From contig CAOJXM010000035.1 of NCBI GenBank assembly GCA_948465625.1, positions 1 through 8,487 on the forward strand: DNA of 8,487 nt, given 5' to 3'. Position numbers and translations under genes: made by a program. The DNA is from an uncultured Clostridium sp. (GTDB lineage: Bacteria; Bacillota; Clostridia; TANB77; CAG-508). Shown in pieces: positions 1 through 6,744 of this stretch (position 1 is its first letter; the number at the start of each line of letters is the position of its first letter). The notes beneath the pieces are model-generated. The model ran no database searches, was not told the origin of the DNA, and was given only the letters and a program-made list of their open reading frames with translations.

Positions 1-739
1 AAATTTTTCCACCTGCTTTGATATATTGGATTAAAATGTCTGCTTCTAAGCTTTCGAAATCTTTAATTGGTGTTCCAATTACTAAAGCACTGGCATCTTC
101 TGGTACTGTATTATTCACTAACAAATCTAACTCTTTTACAGTATTGACATCGTTTTCTAATCCGTCTACTAGACCTGCTACTTCATTTGCAATTGCATAT
201 TCCTCATGCCCTGTTAAAAAATAAATTACAGGTTTATTTTCTAATGTTAAATCTACAATCGCATTGGTTAATTTTTGCTCTGATACATCAATTTGTTGAT
301 AGGTTGTGTAATCATACGTATATAAATCATAATTGCTTAATACTTTACCATTGTCTCCTACTTCTATTATTAAAACCGTATCTGTACTGACTTCATACTT
401 TGTACTTAAGTCTGCTCGCTTGGTAATATCCTCAACCAATTCATAACTTATCTTTTCATTTTCCTTCTGATACTGTTTTACTAAATCTACTAAAGCAGAT
501 TCTTGCATTGCACCTATCACATACACTTTAACCTCTTTTTCTAACTCTCTTATCTTTTGCTTGGATGCTTCTGTTAGGGTAAATAATTTATTTTGCGTAA
601 CATCAATATCTGGTAAATCCAACTTTTTTACAACTACATTAATGCCTACATAAACAACCACTAATAAAGCTATTAATAGAATGGTTTTGCTCGTATCTCG
701 TATCCATTTCTTTTTTAAGGTTTCTATGATTTTCTTCAA
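1..739 (-). CDS. GldG-like ABC transporter auxiliary protein, 3' end outside window
   Basis: This is the N-terminal 246 residues of a protein of the GldG / ABC_transp_aux family, the extracytoplasmic partner of a GldA/GldF-type ABC system. I translated it by hand from a TTG start at 739, preceded by a strong ribosome site (GAGGAGG, about 7 nt upstream). The frame stays open to the left edge. A basic N-terminus (KKIIETLKKKW) is followed by one membrane segment (about residues 19-37), so the rest should face outward. Family-like motifs are DVTQNKLFTL (46-55), EQKLTNAI (154-161) and FLTGHEE (174-180), the last typical of the GldG sugar-binding-like domain. It begins 15 nt after the permease stop, so it is the third gene of the operon. 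The gliding-motility name is historical: in Firmicutes the substrate is unknown and gliding is not implied. Family assignment is fairly sure, function is not. Confidence 0.8.
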   Translation of the reverse strand, partial: MKKIIETLKKKWIRDTSKTILLIALLVVVYVGINVVVKKLDLPDIDVTQNKLFTLTEASKQKIRELEKEVKVYVIGAMQESALVDLVKQYQKENEKISYELVEDITKRADLSTKYEVSTDTVLIIEVGDNGKVLSNYDLYTYDYTTYQQIDVSEQKLTNAIVDLTLENKPVIYFLTGHEEYAIANEVAGLVDGLENDVNTVKELDLLVNNTVPEDASALVIGTPIKDFESLEADILIQYIKAGGKI

Positions 740-754
740 CTTTCTTCCTCCTCT

Positions 755-1435
755 TTATTTCACACTTTTTCTTCTTTGTAGTACAAGCATGGTAAGTAAA
801 ATAAATAATGCACTAAATGTTACATATGCCACAATTTCCTCTAATGCGATTAAGCCTGCTGGAAATTTATCAAACATGTTAATTAAGGAAAAAGTAGAAA
901 GTGTTTCACTAAAACTTGGTAAAAACCAAGTAATTATAAAAAATCCAATGGTAATCACTCCTGCTATAATTTGGTTTTCGGTAATACTAGAGGCAAACAT
1001 ACCAAAAGAGAGATAGGCCATACTAAGCATAATAAAGCCAAGTAGCGTTACCAATGCTGTTTGTAAATGTGGATTTCCTAAAAAACTTAAAATTACAAAA
1101 TATAGTAGGGTAAGTACCGCAGTAACAACAATGACTAACATACTCGCCAAAAATTTTCCCATTACAATTTGTGTCATACTTTTTGGTGATGTATACAATA
1201 ATTGCTCGGTTCCATTTTTTCTTTCCTCTGCAAACATTCTCATGGTAAGAATGGGAACAATAAACGTTAAAATAGTCGTTGCCGAATAAAACATATTCTC
1301 AAATTGTGCACTTCCATAAGTAATAACATCTAAATAAAAGAATACACTACTCATTAATAAAAATAGTCCTATAAAGACATATCCTATAGGGGATAAAAAA
1401 TAACTTTTTACCTCTTTTTTCATAACAGCCCACAT
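755..1435 (-). CDS. ABC-2 type transporter permease, GldF-like
   Basis: Integral membrane subunit of the ABC system encoded by its neighbours, 226 residues. The N-terminus MWAVMKKEVKSYFLSPIGYV has the KxEhxSYFxSPIGY signature of GldF-like ABC-2 permeases. Six hydrophobic stretches lie at about 18-37, 52-66, 93-119, 126-149, 155-173 and 202-219. The cytoplasmic motif MFAEERKNGTEQLL (67-80), usual in this family between TM2 and TM3, is intact. A longer reading from a TTG at 1465 is possible. I chose ATG at 1435 because AGGAGGG sits 11 nt upstream, inside the last codons of the ATPase gene; the longer form would translate that ribosome site as KRRE. The chosen start lies 4 nt after the ATPase stop, which suggests translational coupling. 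The transported substrate cannot be told from sequence. Confidence 0.88.
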   Translation of the reverse strand: MWAVMKKEVKSYFLSPIGYVFIGLFLLMSSVFFYLDVITYGSAQFENMFYSATTILTFIVPILTMRMFAEERKNGTEQLLYTSPKSMTQIVMGKFLASMLVIVVTAVLTLLYFVILSFLGNPHLQTALVTLLGFIMLSMAYLSFGMFASSITENQIIAGVITIGFFIITWFLPSFSETLSTFSLINMFDKFPAGLIALEEIVAYVTFSALFILLTMLVLQRRKSVK

Positions 1436-1439
1436 CTTT

Positions 1440-2387
1440 CTATTTTCCCTCCTCTTTATTTTCAATTAATTTCATAAAAGCATCTTCTAATGTAATTTCT
1501 GTCCTTTTCATTTCAAATATGGTAATATGCTCTTTGGCATATTTTTCAAATATTTCTTTTCGTAAATCTACCTCTTCTTTTGATGTAATGGAATATTGCT
1601 TTGTTCCATCTTGATTATCTCGAATTAGTTTTAATTCTTTTACTCCTTTTATGTTCTTGGTAATCTTTTCTATTTTATTTTCTTTATCCTCTACAATTAC
1701 CACGATGGCATTTTCCTTTTTTACCTTGTTTTCTAAGTTTTGTGGGGTATCGATTGCCACAATTTTTCCTTCGTTAATGATAATAACTCTTTGGCAAATT
1801 TGGCTAACTTCTGATAAAATATGAGAACTTAGTATAATGGTATGCTTTTTTCCTAAGGATTTTATCAAACTTCTAATTTCGGTTATTTGTTTTGGATCAA
1901 GTCCTACTGTTGGTTCATCTAAAATAAGTACTTTTGGATTTCCTACTAAAGCTCCTGCCATACTAACTCGTTGTTTATATCCTCTTGATAAATTTTTAAT
2001 TAGTTTGCCTTCTACTTCTTTTAGCTGAGTTTGTACTAATACCTGCTCTACTTGTTGGCTTCTTTCTTTTTTAGCAACTGATTTTAATTCTGCCATATAA
2101 CTTACAAATTCTTTTACCGTCAAGTCTTGATAGAGTGGTACCCCTTCTGGCATATAACCTATCTCTTTTTTTGCTTTTTTAGAATTTTTAATGGTATCCA
2201 TTCCATTGATGAGTACTTCTCCCTCTGTTTGCTCAATAAATCCTGTCATAATATTCATGGTAGTACTTTTTCCTGCTCCATTTGGTCCTAATAATCCAAC
2301 AATTTCTCCTTCTTGGATTGTAAAGTTGATATTTTCTAATGCTTGAAATGCTCCATACTTTTTACTCACATTTTTTACCTGAATCAA
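1440..2387 (-). CDS. ABC transporter ATP-binding protein, GldA-like
   Basis: Nucleotide-binding subunit of the ABC system, 315 residues, acting at the cytoplasmic membrane with the adjacent permease. All ATPase motifs are visible: Walker A GPNGAGKST (34-42), Q-loop region GYMPEG (77-82, Glu where many ABC proteins have Gln, common in GldA/DrrA-type members), signature LSRGYKQR (133-140, a variant of LSGGQ), Walker B LILDEP (154-159), D-loop GLDP (162-165) and switch His189 (SSH). After about residue 220 comes the C-terminal extension usual for ABC-2 drug or gliding-type ATPases. The start codon is TTG at 2387 with a GGGGGT ribosome site about 10 nt upstream. It is the first gene of a minus-strand operon with the permease and GldG-like genes, read from the promoter at 2429-2457. 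Confidence 0.93.
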   Translation of the reverse strand: MIQVKNVSKKYGAFQALENINFTIQEGEIVGLLGPNGAGKSTTMNIMTGFIEQTEGEVLINGMDTIKNSKKAKKEIGYMPEGVPLYQDLTVKEFVSYMAELKSVAKKERSQQVEQVLVQTQLKEVEGKLIKNLSRGYKQRVSMAGALVGNPKVLILDEPTVGLDPKQITEIRSLIKSLGKKHTIILSSHILSEVSQICQRVIIINEGKIVAIDTPQNLENKVKKENAIVVIVEDKENKIEKITKNIKGVKELKLIRDNQDGTKQYSITSKEEVDLRKEIFEKYAKEHITIFEMKRTEITLEDAFMKLIENKEEGK

Positions 2388-2428
2388 CTTTTGTTACCCC
2401 CTGTCTTAATAAAATTTTAATAATTATG

Positions 2429-2457
2429 ATATTACCACGCTTTTTTTGTAATTTCAA
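2429..2457 (-). promoter_or_regulatory. Promoter of the ABC operon, extended -10
   Basis: On the minus strand, -35 TTGAAA (2457-2452) is separated by exactly 17 bp from -10 TAATAT (2434-2429), which is preceded by TGG and so forms an extended -10. Transcription should begin near 2422, leaving a leader of about 35 nt before the TTG start of the ATPase gene. The spacer holds a run of seven A. No riboswitch or attenuator is evident in this short leader. Confidence 0.6.
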
Positions 2458-2509
2458 TCCATTTTCGCCAGTTCACAAAGAATTTACATAGGAGGCTAAT
2501 TTTGGTTAC

Positions 2510-2561
2510 AAAAAAGAACCAAGTTTTTTGTTTTGTACACAAAAAGAATTGGTTCTTTTTT
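2510..2561 (-). terminator. Intrinsic terminator after the DUF4143 ATPase gene
   Basis: A 13-bp outer stem pairs AAAAAAGAACCAA (2510-2522) with TTGGTTCTTTTTT (2549-2561). Inside it a second short pairing, TTTTTG with CAAAAA, is possible. It starts two bases after the stop of the DUF4143 gene. Read on the minus strand, the right arm ends in a T-tract. Because the stem is A-rich on one side and T-rich on the other, it could work in both directions. It separates the ATPase gene from the ABC operon downstream. Confidence 0.75.
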
Positions 2562-2563
2562 CT

Positions 2564-3844
2564 TTATGGTTTTAATGCTGTAATTGGCACAATGTAAATA
2601 CCAGTTTCTGGATCTCTTGCGATGATATCGGTATAACCAACAATCACACACATAAATTTTGGTTTTTTATTCATATTGTTATAAAAATTCAATAAACTTT
2701 TTTTCGCTTCTTCTACCTGATGAAATCCTAATTTTATTTCAATTGCTGCATATTCTCCATCAGAAAACTCAAGAATCGAGTCGACCTCTAATCCTGTTAC
2801 ATTATCTCTAAAATGATATAGTTTCCCATCCCAATAATCCATATAAATCCTTAAATCTCTTTCTACTAATGCCTCAAATAAAAATCCAAAAGTTTTTAAA
2901 TCATTGATTAATTTATCTTTGCTTAAGTCTAAACAAGCACTTGCAAGAGACGGATCGGTAAAGTGCCTTTTGGGTGACTTTCCTACTCTTTGTGAAGAAT
3001 GATAATTTTGATTATATGCATTTTGATTTTCAATTAAATGAAGTCGATTTAAAACATCTAAATAATCTTCCACTGTTGCTCTACTTTCTATCAGTTCCCC
3101 TTCGTTTTCATAATTTTGTATATCCTTAACTAATGTTTGATTTCCAATGATTGTTGTTTCATTTCTAGCAAGACTTCTTAGCAACATTCTCATCTTTTCT
3201 TTATTTCGCTTTTTCTCATCATGAATATCACTATCTAATATTGCTTCAATATATCCTTTTGGAATAAGACCAATTTTATCCTCTGCTATATTTTGATTGG
3301 ATGGCCAACCTCCACGAATAATATAGTTTGCTAAGTCTTGTAATGTTACAGTTTTTGAGTTTTTTTTCGCTTTTTGTTGATTATGATACATATCCATAAT
3401 AGAGGCTTCTCCTGTTGAATCACCTGACTCATATAAACTCATTGGATACATATTGATTTTCCCTATTCTACCTGCTCCAGAATGATGTACTTTTTCTTTT
3501 TGCTTTTCATCTGGTAACTTAGTAGAACATGTTAAAATATAATTTCCTTTTTGAGTCGTATCATCACATTTTCTTCTAACTGCATCCCATATTTTAGGTA
3601 CTAAATTCCATTCGTCAATTAATTCTGGTGCTTTATTATCTAATATATATTCTAAACTTAATTCTGCTTTTTGCTTTGTTTCTTCATCCTCTAACGAAAC
3701 CTCACTATTGGCATGATTTAAAGAAGTCCATGTTTTTCCACACCATTTTGGACCTTCTATACTTACTGCCCCAAAAATAGAAAGATAGTTTTCAATTTTT
3801 TTATCTACTAATCGCTCTATATATTCTTTTTTCTTTAATGACAT
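2564..3844 (-). CDS. AAA-family ATPase with C-terminal DUF4143
   Basis: A 426-residue P-loop protein of the AAA_14/DUF4143 class; cellular role unknown. Positions count from ATG 3844. Walker A is GPKWCGKT (31-38), the Trp-Cys form found in one branch of this family. Walker B is LIDEW (75-79), followed by PKIWDAVRR. The DUF4143 part (about 170 onward) has RGGWP, then RHFTDPSLA (293-301). Near the end GLEVDSI and AIEIK place D355, E369 and K371 in a PD-(D/E)xK-like arrangement, as seen in many family members. Start: ATG 3853 would sit 1 nt from the GAGAGG ribosome site, whereas ATG 3844 is 10 nt from it, so I prefer 3844. It is transcribed alone between its promoter and terminator. The tandem repeats upstream suggest special control. 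Such genes are often accessory and patchily distributed, which fits its isolation here, but that is inference. Confidence 0.88.
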   Translation of the reverse strand: MSLKKKEYIERLVDKKIENYLSIFGAVSIEGPKWCGKTWTSLNHANSEVSLEDEETKQKAELSLEYILDNKAPELIDEWNLVPKIWDAVRRKCDDTTQKGNYILTCSTKLPDEKQKEKVHHSGAGRIGKINMYPMSLYESGDSTGEASIMDMYHNQQKAKKNSKTVTLQDLANYIIRGGWPSNQNIAEDKIGLIPKGYIEAILDSDIHDEKKRNKEKMRMLLRSLARNETTIIGNQTLVKDIQNYENEGELIESRATVEDYLDVLNRLHLIENQNAYNQNYHSSQRVGKSPKRHFTDPSLASACLDLSKDKLINDLKTFGFLFEALVERDLRIYMDYWDGKLYHFRDNVTGLEVDSILEFSDGEYAAIEIKLGFHQVEEAKKSLLNFYNNMNKKPKFMCVIVGYTDIIARDPETGIYIVPITALKP

Positions 3845-3866
3845 TGTTTTCATACCTCTCTTTTTT

Positions 3867-3895
3867 ATTATATCCCATTTTCAATATTTTTGCAA
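3867..3895 (-). promoter_or_regulatory. Promoter of the DUF4143 ATPase gene
   Basis: On the minus strand, -35 TTGCAA (3895-3890, 4 of 6 consensus) and a perfect -10 TATAAT (3872-3867) are spaced by 17 bp. The start of transcription should lie near 3860, giving a leader of only about 16 nt before ATG 3844. This supports 3844 over 3853 as the start codon. The 23-bp repeat array begins 8 bp upstream of the -35 box, in the position of an UP element or activator site. Confidence 0.65.
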
Positions 3896-3902
3896 CGTTT
3901 AT

Positions 3903-3985
3903 TATACACTTTTTAATAATTTTAATATACACTTTTTAACAATTTTAATATACACTTTTTAATAACTTTATTATACACTTTTTTA
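3903..3985. repeat. Four-copy 23-bp tandem repeat array
   Basis: The core TATACACTTTTT recurs at 3903, 3926, 3949 and 3972, always exactly 23 bp apart. Full units read TATACACTTTTTAATAATTT plus TAA with one or two changes; the last unit is cut short. The array lies between the divergent DUF4143 ATPase and Gdt1-like genes, directly upstream of the ATPase promoter. Uniform phasing places each copy on nearly the same helix face, as expected for a multi-site operator or iteron set. On the plus strand a possible promoter for the rightward gene falls inside the array (TTAACA 3936-3941, 16 bp, TTTAAT 3958-3963), but it is weak. What binds here is unknown. Confidence 0.85.
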
Positions 3986-4045
3986 TTCCACAAAAAGTTC
4001 TTGAAAATCCACTTCCCTCATATGAATAAGTACGAGGTGATATTT

Positions 4046-4660
4046 TTGGAAGGTATCTATCCTTTTTTCATTGCATTTTTATTAATCTTTATTTCTGAGT
4101 TAGGCGATAAAACCCAACTACTTGTTTTATCCTTTTCTACCAAAGCCAAAACTTATTCTATTTTGCTTGGAGTAGCACTTGGCTCCTTTTTTAGCCATGG
4201 AATTGCTATTCTATTTGGAAGTACTCTAGGCAATTTTGATAATATTACCCTTCATCTTATTTTAAAATTTATCACTTATCTTTCTTTTTTATTTTTTGGT
4301 ATCTTGACCTTTACCAAAAAGCAAGAAAATACTTCAAATACCAAATCTGGTTTCCTAAATAAACTCTCTAATTGCAGTTTTAATTTTGTTTTCATGATTG
4401 CTTTTAGTATTGCTATTGGAGAATTAGGCGACAAAACCTTCCTTGCTTCCTTAGGACTAGGCATTCAATATGCAGGTGCTAAAGTTAGTTTAGTATTAGG
4501 CGCTATCCTAGGTATGGTTTTAAGTGATTTGCTTGCTGTTCTATTTGGTAAATTTTTAAACACCAAAATTTCAGATACACTAATGAACACCCTATCTGGT
4601 ATCCTATTTTTATTATTTGGTAGTATTGGCTTAATTGGATTTTTCCTTGCAATTTTATAA
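4046..4660 (+). CDS. Gdt1/TMEM165 (UPF0016) family membrane cation transporter
   Basis: A 204-residue membrane protein of the UPF0016 family, whose characterised members move Mn2+ (and in eukaryotes Ca2+/H+) across membranes; bacterial members are mostly linked to Mn2+ export. The diagnostic E-x-G-D-(K/R)-(T/S) motif occurs twice, as ELGDKT at 18-23 and 126-131, one per inverted half. The halves are joined by a polar loop (about 90-112). About six hydrophobic helices are visible. Start: the frame is open from TTG 4001 and includes ATG 4022, but neither has a ribosome site. TTG 4046 has GAGGTGAT (4034-4041) at ideal distance, and the family usually begins just before the first motif, so I use 4046. 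No yybP-ykoY-type manganese riboswitch is visible in the short upstream region. It is probably first in an operon with yhbY and the carboxypeptidase gene. Confidence 0.88.
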   Translation: MEGIYPFFIAFLLIFISELGDKTQLLVLSFSTKAKTYSILLGVALGSFFSHGIAILFGSTLGNFDNITLHLILKFITYLSFLFFGILTFTKKQENTSNTKSGFLNKLSNCSFNFVFMIAFSIAIGELGDKTFLASLGLGIQYAGAKVSLVLGAILGMVLSDLLAVLFGKFLNTKISDTLMNTLSGILFLLFGSIGLIGFFLAIL

Positions 4661-4706
4661 TTTTTAAGTTAAAATAGAAACATCAGTATAAATTAGGAGG
4701 TTTCTT

Positions 4707-4994
4707 ATGACAAGTAAACAACGTGCTTATTTACGAGGATTAGCCAATTGCCTTGATGCCGTATTTCAAATTGGGAAAAATGGATTAAATGCCAATTATA
4801 TAAAACAAATTGATGATGTATTAGAAGCAAGAGAATTAGTAAAAATTACGGTTTTAGAAACAGCACCAGAAACAACTCGTTCTCTTGCTGAAGAATTAGC
4901 CAATTCTACTCATTCTGTTTTGGTACAAATAGTAGGAAATAAAATTACGCTATTTCGTCAAAGGGTAAAGAATTCTAAGATTACATTGCCTTAA
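4707..4994 (+). CDS. yhbY: YhbY family RNA-binding protein (CRM domain)
   Basis: A 95-residue protein that is entirely one CRM (YhbY) domain, the usual length for the family. Members bind RNA and are associated with pre-50S ribosomal particles in bacteria. Visible hallmarks are LRGLA (9-13), the GxxG loop IGKNGL (22-27), the middle ARELVKITVL segment and a C-terminal GNKITLFRQ. ATG 4707 has AGGAGG six nt upstream. It lies 46 nt after the transporter gene and 58 nt before the carboxypeptidase gene with no terminator on either side, so co-transcription is likely. A TATAAT (4656-4661) over the upstream stop codon could be a -10 of its own, but it lacks a good -35. Identification is secure; the exact RNA target in this organism is not known. 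Confidence 0.93.
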   Translation: MTSKQRAYLRGLANCLDAVFQIGKNGLNANYIKQIDDVLEARELVKITVLETAPETTRSLAEELANSTHSVLVQIVGNKITLFRQRVKNSKITLP

Positions 4995-5052
4995 GTTCTA
5001 TTCCCTATTCAAAACGCATATACTTTACTAGATTTTAGGAGGTAACTTAAAT

Positions 5053-6291
5053 ATGCGTTTTTCTTATTCTTTATGGAACAAAATTTTAGCCTTTTGCTTG
5101 GTTTTTTCCTTTTGTTTTATTCCTGTTAGCCTTGCTACAGAAAGTACCTATGTATGGTCAAATGCTAGCAATGCTCTAGATGCTTTACCAACTACTGCTT
5201 CTACTTCTGAAAATACGAATTCTTTAAAATTAGAAGCTGGTTCTGCTATTTTAATCGAACAAAATTCTGGTAAAATATTATATGAACATAATATACATGA
5301 ACCACTTCGTCCTGCTAGTGTTACCAAAATTATGAGCATCTTACTGATTATGGAAGCTTTAGATAGTGGTCGAATTACCTTAAACGACCAAATTCCTTGT
5401 AGTGAAAATGCTAGCAACATGGGTGGTTCCCAAATTTGGCTTGATGTAAGAGAAACTCTTAGTGTAGATGAAATGCTAAAAGCCATTTGCGTGGTTTCCG
5501 CTAATGATTGTACGGTTGCTATGGCAGAATATTTGGCTGGCTCTCAAGAAGCATTTGTTACGCAAATGAATGCTCGTGCAAAAGAACTTGGTATGAATGA
5601 TACTACTTTTAAAAATTGCCATGGAATTGATGAAGATGGGCATGTAACTTCTGCTTACGATATTGCTCTTATGTCCAAAGAACTTCTAACCAAGCACCCT
5701 GAAATTACAAAATATACCACGATTTGGATGGACACTTTACGTGATGGAAAATCACAATTGGTCAATACCAATAAACTAATTCGAAATTATACAGGGGCTA
5801 CTGGATTAAAAACGGGTTCTACTTCTGTTGCCTTATTTAACCTATCTGCTAGTGCTACACGAGATAATTTGTCTTTAATTGCAGTTATTATGAAGGCTCC
5901 TACTACTAACATTCGCTTTAATGAAGCTTCCAAATTATTAGACTATGGATTTTCTAATTATTCTTATGAGAAATTTGGAAATGCCAATGATGTTGTACAA
6001 TCAATTGCAGTAGACAAAGGTATTACCACACAAGTAGAAGCAGTACTAGAAGATACTTGTGGTGCTTTAGTAAAAAAAGGGCAATCTAAAAACTTGGTGC
6101 AAAACATTATCCTAGAAGATAAAGTAAATGCTCCGATTCAAAAAGGACAAAAATTAGGAGAGATATCATATTCCATTAATGATGAAGTCGTTGGCAAAAC
6201 CAATATTGTTGCAAATGCTTCGGTAGAAAAGATTAGCCTTTGGAATATGACTACTCATGTTTATCAAAATTGGTATCAATTAAATCGATAA
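5053..6291 (+). CDS. dacF: D-alanyl-D-alanine carboxypeptidase, DacF-like (peptidase S11)
   Basis: A 412-residue low-molecular-weight penicillin-binding protein that removes the terminal D-Ala from peptidoglycan stem peptides outside the membrane. A signal peptide covers about 1-28 (basic start, hydrophobic 11-26, likely cleavage near SLA). The three penicillin-binding motifs are present: SVTK (89-92, nucleophile Ser89), SAN (149-151) and KTG (253-255). A PBP5-type C-terminal beta domain spans about 308-400, and an aromatic tail (NMTTHVYQNWYQLNR) may touch the membrane. ATG 5053 has AGGAGGT with about 10 nt spacing. A weak internal promoter is possible (TATACT at 5019), without a clear -35. 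The last eight codons, stop and terminator stem are duplicated 866 bp downstream, around the HEPN/MNT cassette. The dac family is certain; dacF rather than dacB is by general resemblance to Firmicute proteins. Confidence 0.9.
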   Translation: MRFSYSLWNKILAFCLVFSFCFIPVSLATESTYVWSNASNALDALPTTASTSENTNSLKLEAGSAILIEQNSGKILYEHNIHEPLRPASVTKIMSILLIMEALDSGRITLNDQIPCSENASNMGGSQIWLDVRETLSVDEMLKAICVVSANDCTVAMAEYLAGSQEAFVTQMNARAKELGMNDTTFKNCHGIDEDGHVTSAYDIALMSKELLTKHPEITKYTTIWMDTLRDGKSQLVNTNKLIRNYTGATGLKTGSTSVALFNLSASATRDNLSLIAVIMKAPTTNIRFNEASKLLDYGFSNYSYEKFGNANDVVQSIAVDKGITTQVEAVLEDTCGALVKKGQSKNLVQNIILEDKVNAPIQKGQKLGEISYSINDEVVGKTNIVANASVEKISLWNMTTHVYQNWYQLNR

Positions 6292-6326
6292 TTCTAGAGC
6301 CACAAAGATTTCTCTTTGTGGCTCTA
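6266..6326 (+). repeat. 61-bp direct repeat, left copy (end of dacF)
   Basis: Runs from AAAATTGGTATCAATTAAAT to the final A of the terminator stem. It includes the last eight dacF codons, the stop codon and the 14-bp stem hairpin. It matches 7132-7192 at 60 of 61 positions; the one difference is G6287 against T7153, an Arg codon (CGA) here and a Leu codon (CTA) in the other copy. Similarity ends abruptly on both sides. This copy is part of the intact gene, so it is either the ancestral sequence or a rebuilt gene end. Confidence 0.95.
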
Positions 6327-6332
6327 TTTTTT
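6295..6332 (+). terminator. Strong intrinsic terminator of dacF
   Basis: A perfect 14-bp stem (6295-6308 with 6313-6326) closes a TTTC loop and is followed by six T (6327-6332). It starts three nt after the dacF stop codon. The T-tract overlaps the stop codon of the opposing HEPN gene (6331-6333), so the two convergent genes meet with no free spacer. Read on the minus strand the hairpin has no T-tract, so it should terminate dacF more efficiently than the HEPN transcript. Confidence 0.93.
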
Positions 6333-6744
6333 ACTCTATTTTATCATTGTATTGTTCCAAATATTTTTGCACTAATTCAATTAATTCTCTAGCTGTATCA
6401 ATCTGTGCTTTTGTTTCTTCATCTGTTGAAATATATTCATCATCATAATCGCTATCTTCTCTAACTTTTCTTGCCTGACTGATTTTTCTACCTATCATCT
6501 TTGGAAAAATTTCCGTTTTTAGATAATGCTGATTAAAATATGCTAATACATCTTTATGCCTTTTAAAATCCACTCTTTCTAAAACAAGTACTGCTCGAAT
6601 CGCATGAAAAATTGCATAATACGCCCTATTGTTTGCATTCAAATATCTTTTATCATTATAATTAAATTCTGCATCCGATAAATCTTGTTTTGCTCTTTCT
6701 AATCTGTAATTTGCAAAGCTAATATTGGTAATTTCATTATCCAT
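6331..6744 (-). CDS. HEPN domain protein, probable RNase toxin of an MNT/HEPN pair
   Basis: A 137-residue all-helical protein of the HEPN family (PF05168, UPF0332-like type). The catalytic R-x4-6-H motif is present as RAYYAIFH (R40, H47, spacing of six), and the typical later segment VREDSDYD (94-101) is intact. HEPN toxins of this kind usually act as metal-independent RNases, and the MNT partner usually neutralises them. I chose ATG 6744, which has AAGGAG nine nt upstream; the longer frame from 6771 would overlap the MNT gene by 35 nt and translate that ribosome site. With this start the two genes overlap by 8 nt, implying coupled translation with the MNT gene first. Tyr42 and Tyr43 inside the motif are possible targets if the partner modifies tyrosine, as MntA does on HepT in Shewanella; that is inference. 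No promoter of its own is visible. Confidence 0.88.
   Translation of the reverse strand: MDNEITNISFANYRLERAKQDLSDAEFNYNDKRYLNANNRAYYAIFHAIRAVLVLERVDFKRHKDVLAYFNQHYLKTEIFPKMIGRKISQARKVREDSDYDDEYISTDEETKAQIDTARELIELVQKYLEQYNDKIE

Noticed and set aside
681..1016. Plus-strand frame of 111 codons opposite the permease gene
   Set aside because: It lies fully within the antisense of a clear membrane-protein gene and shows no family features. The same holds for other frames overlapping the GldG-like, ATPase, transporter and carboxypeptidase genes.
755..1465. Longer permease gene beginning at TTG 1465
   Set aside because: The extra ten residues are encoded by the ribosome site and the end of the ATPase gene. 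ATG 1435 has proper spacing and gives the family's usual N-terminus.
2502..2597. Plus-strand 31-codon frame starting TTG after AGGAGG
   Set aside because: It runs straight through the terminator hairpin and the antisense of the DUF4143 gene end, is low complexity, and has no convincing promoter.
3903..3985. CRISPR array or DnaA-box cluster
   Set aside because: Repeats are contiguous with no unique spacers, so not CRISPR. TTATACACT differs from the DnaA box TTATNCACA at the last base, and two copies differ at the first base as well. The context is a promoter, not an origin.
4001..4660. Longer Gdt1-like gene from TTG 4001 or ATG 4022
   Set aside because: No ribosome site precedes either codon, whereas TTG 4046 has an 8-nt match to the anti-Shine-Dalgarno at good spacing.
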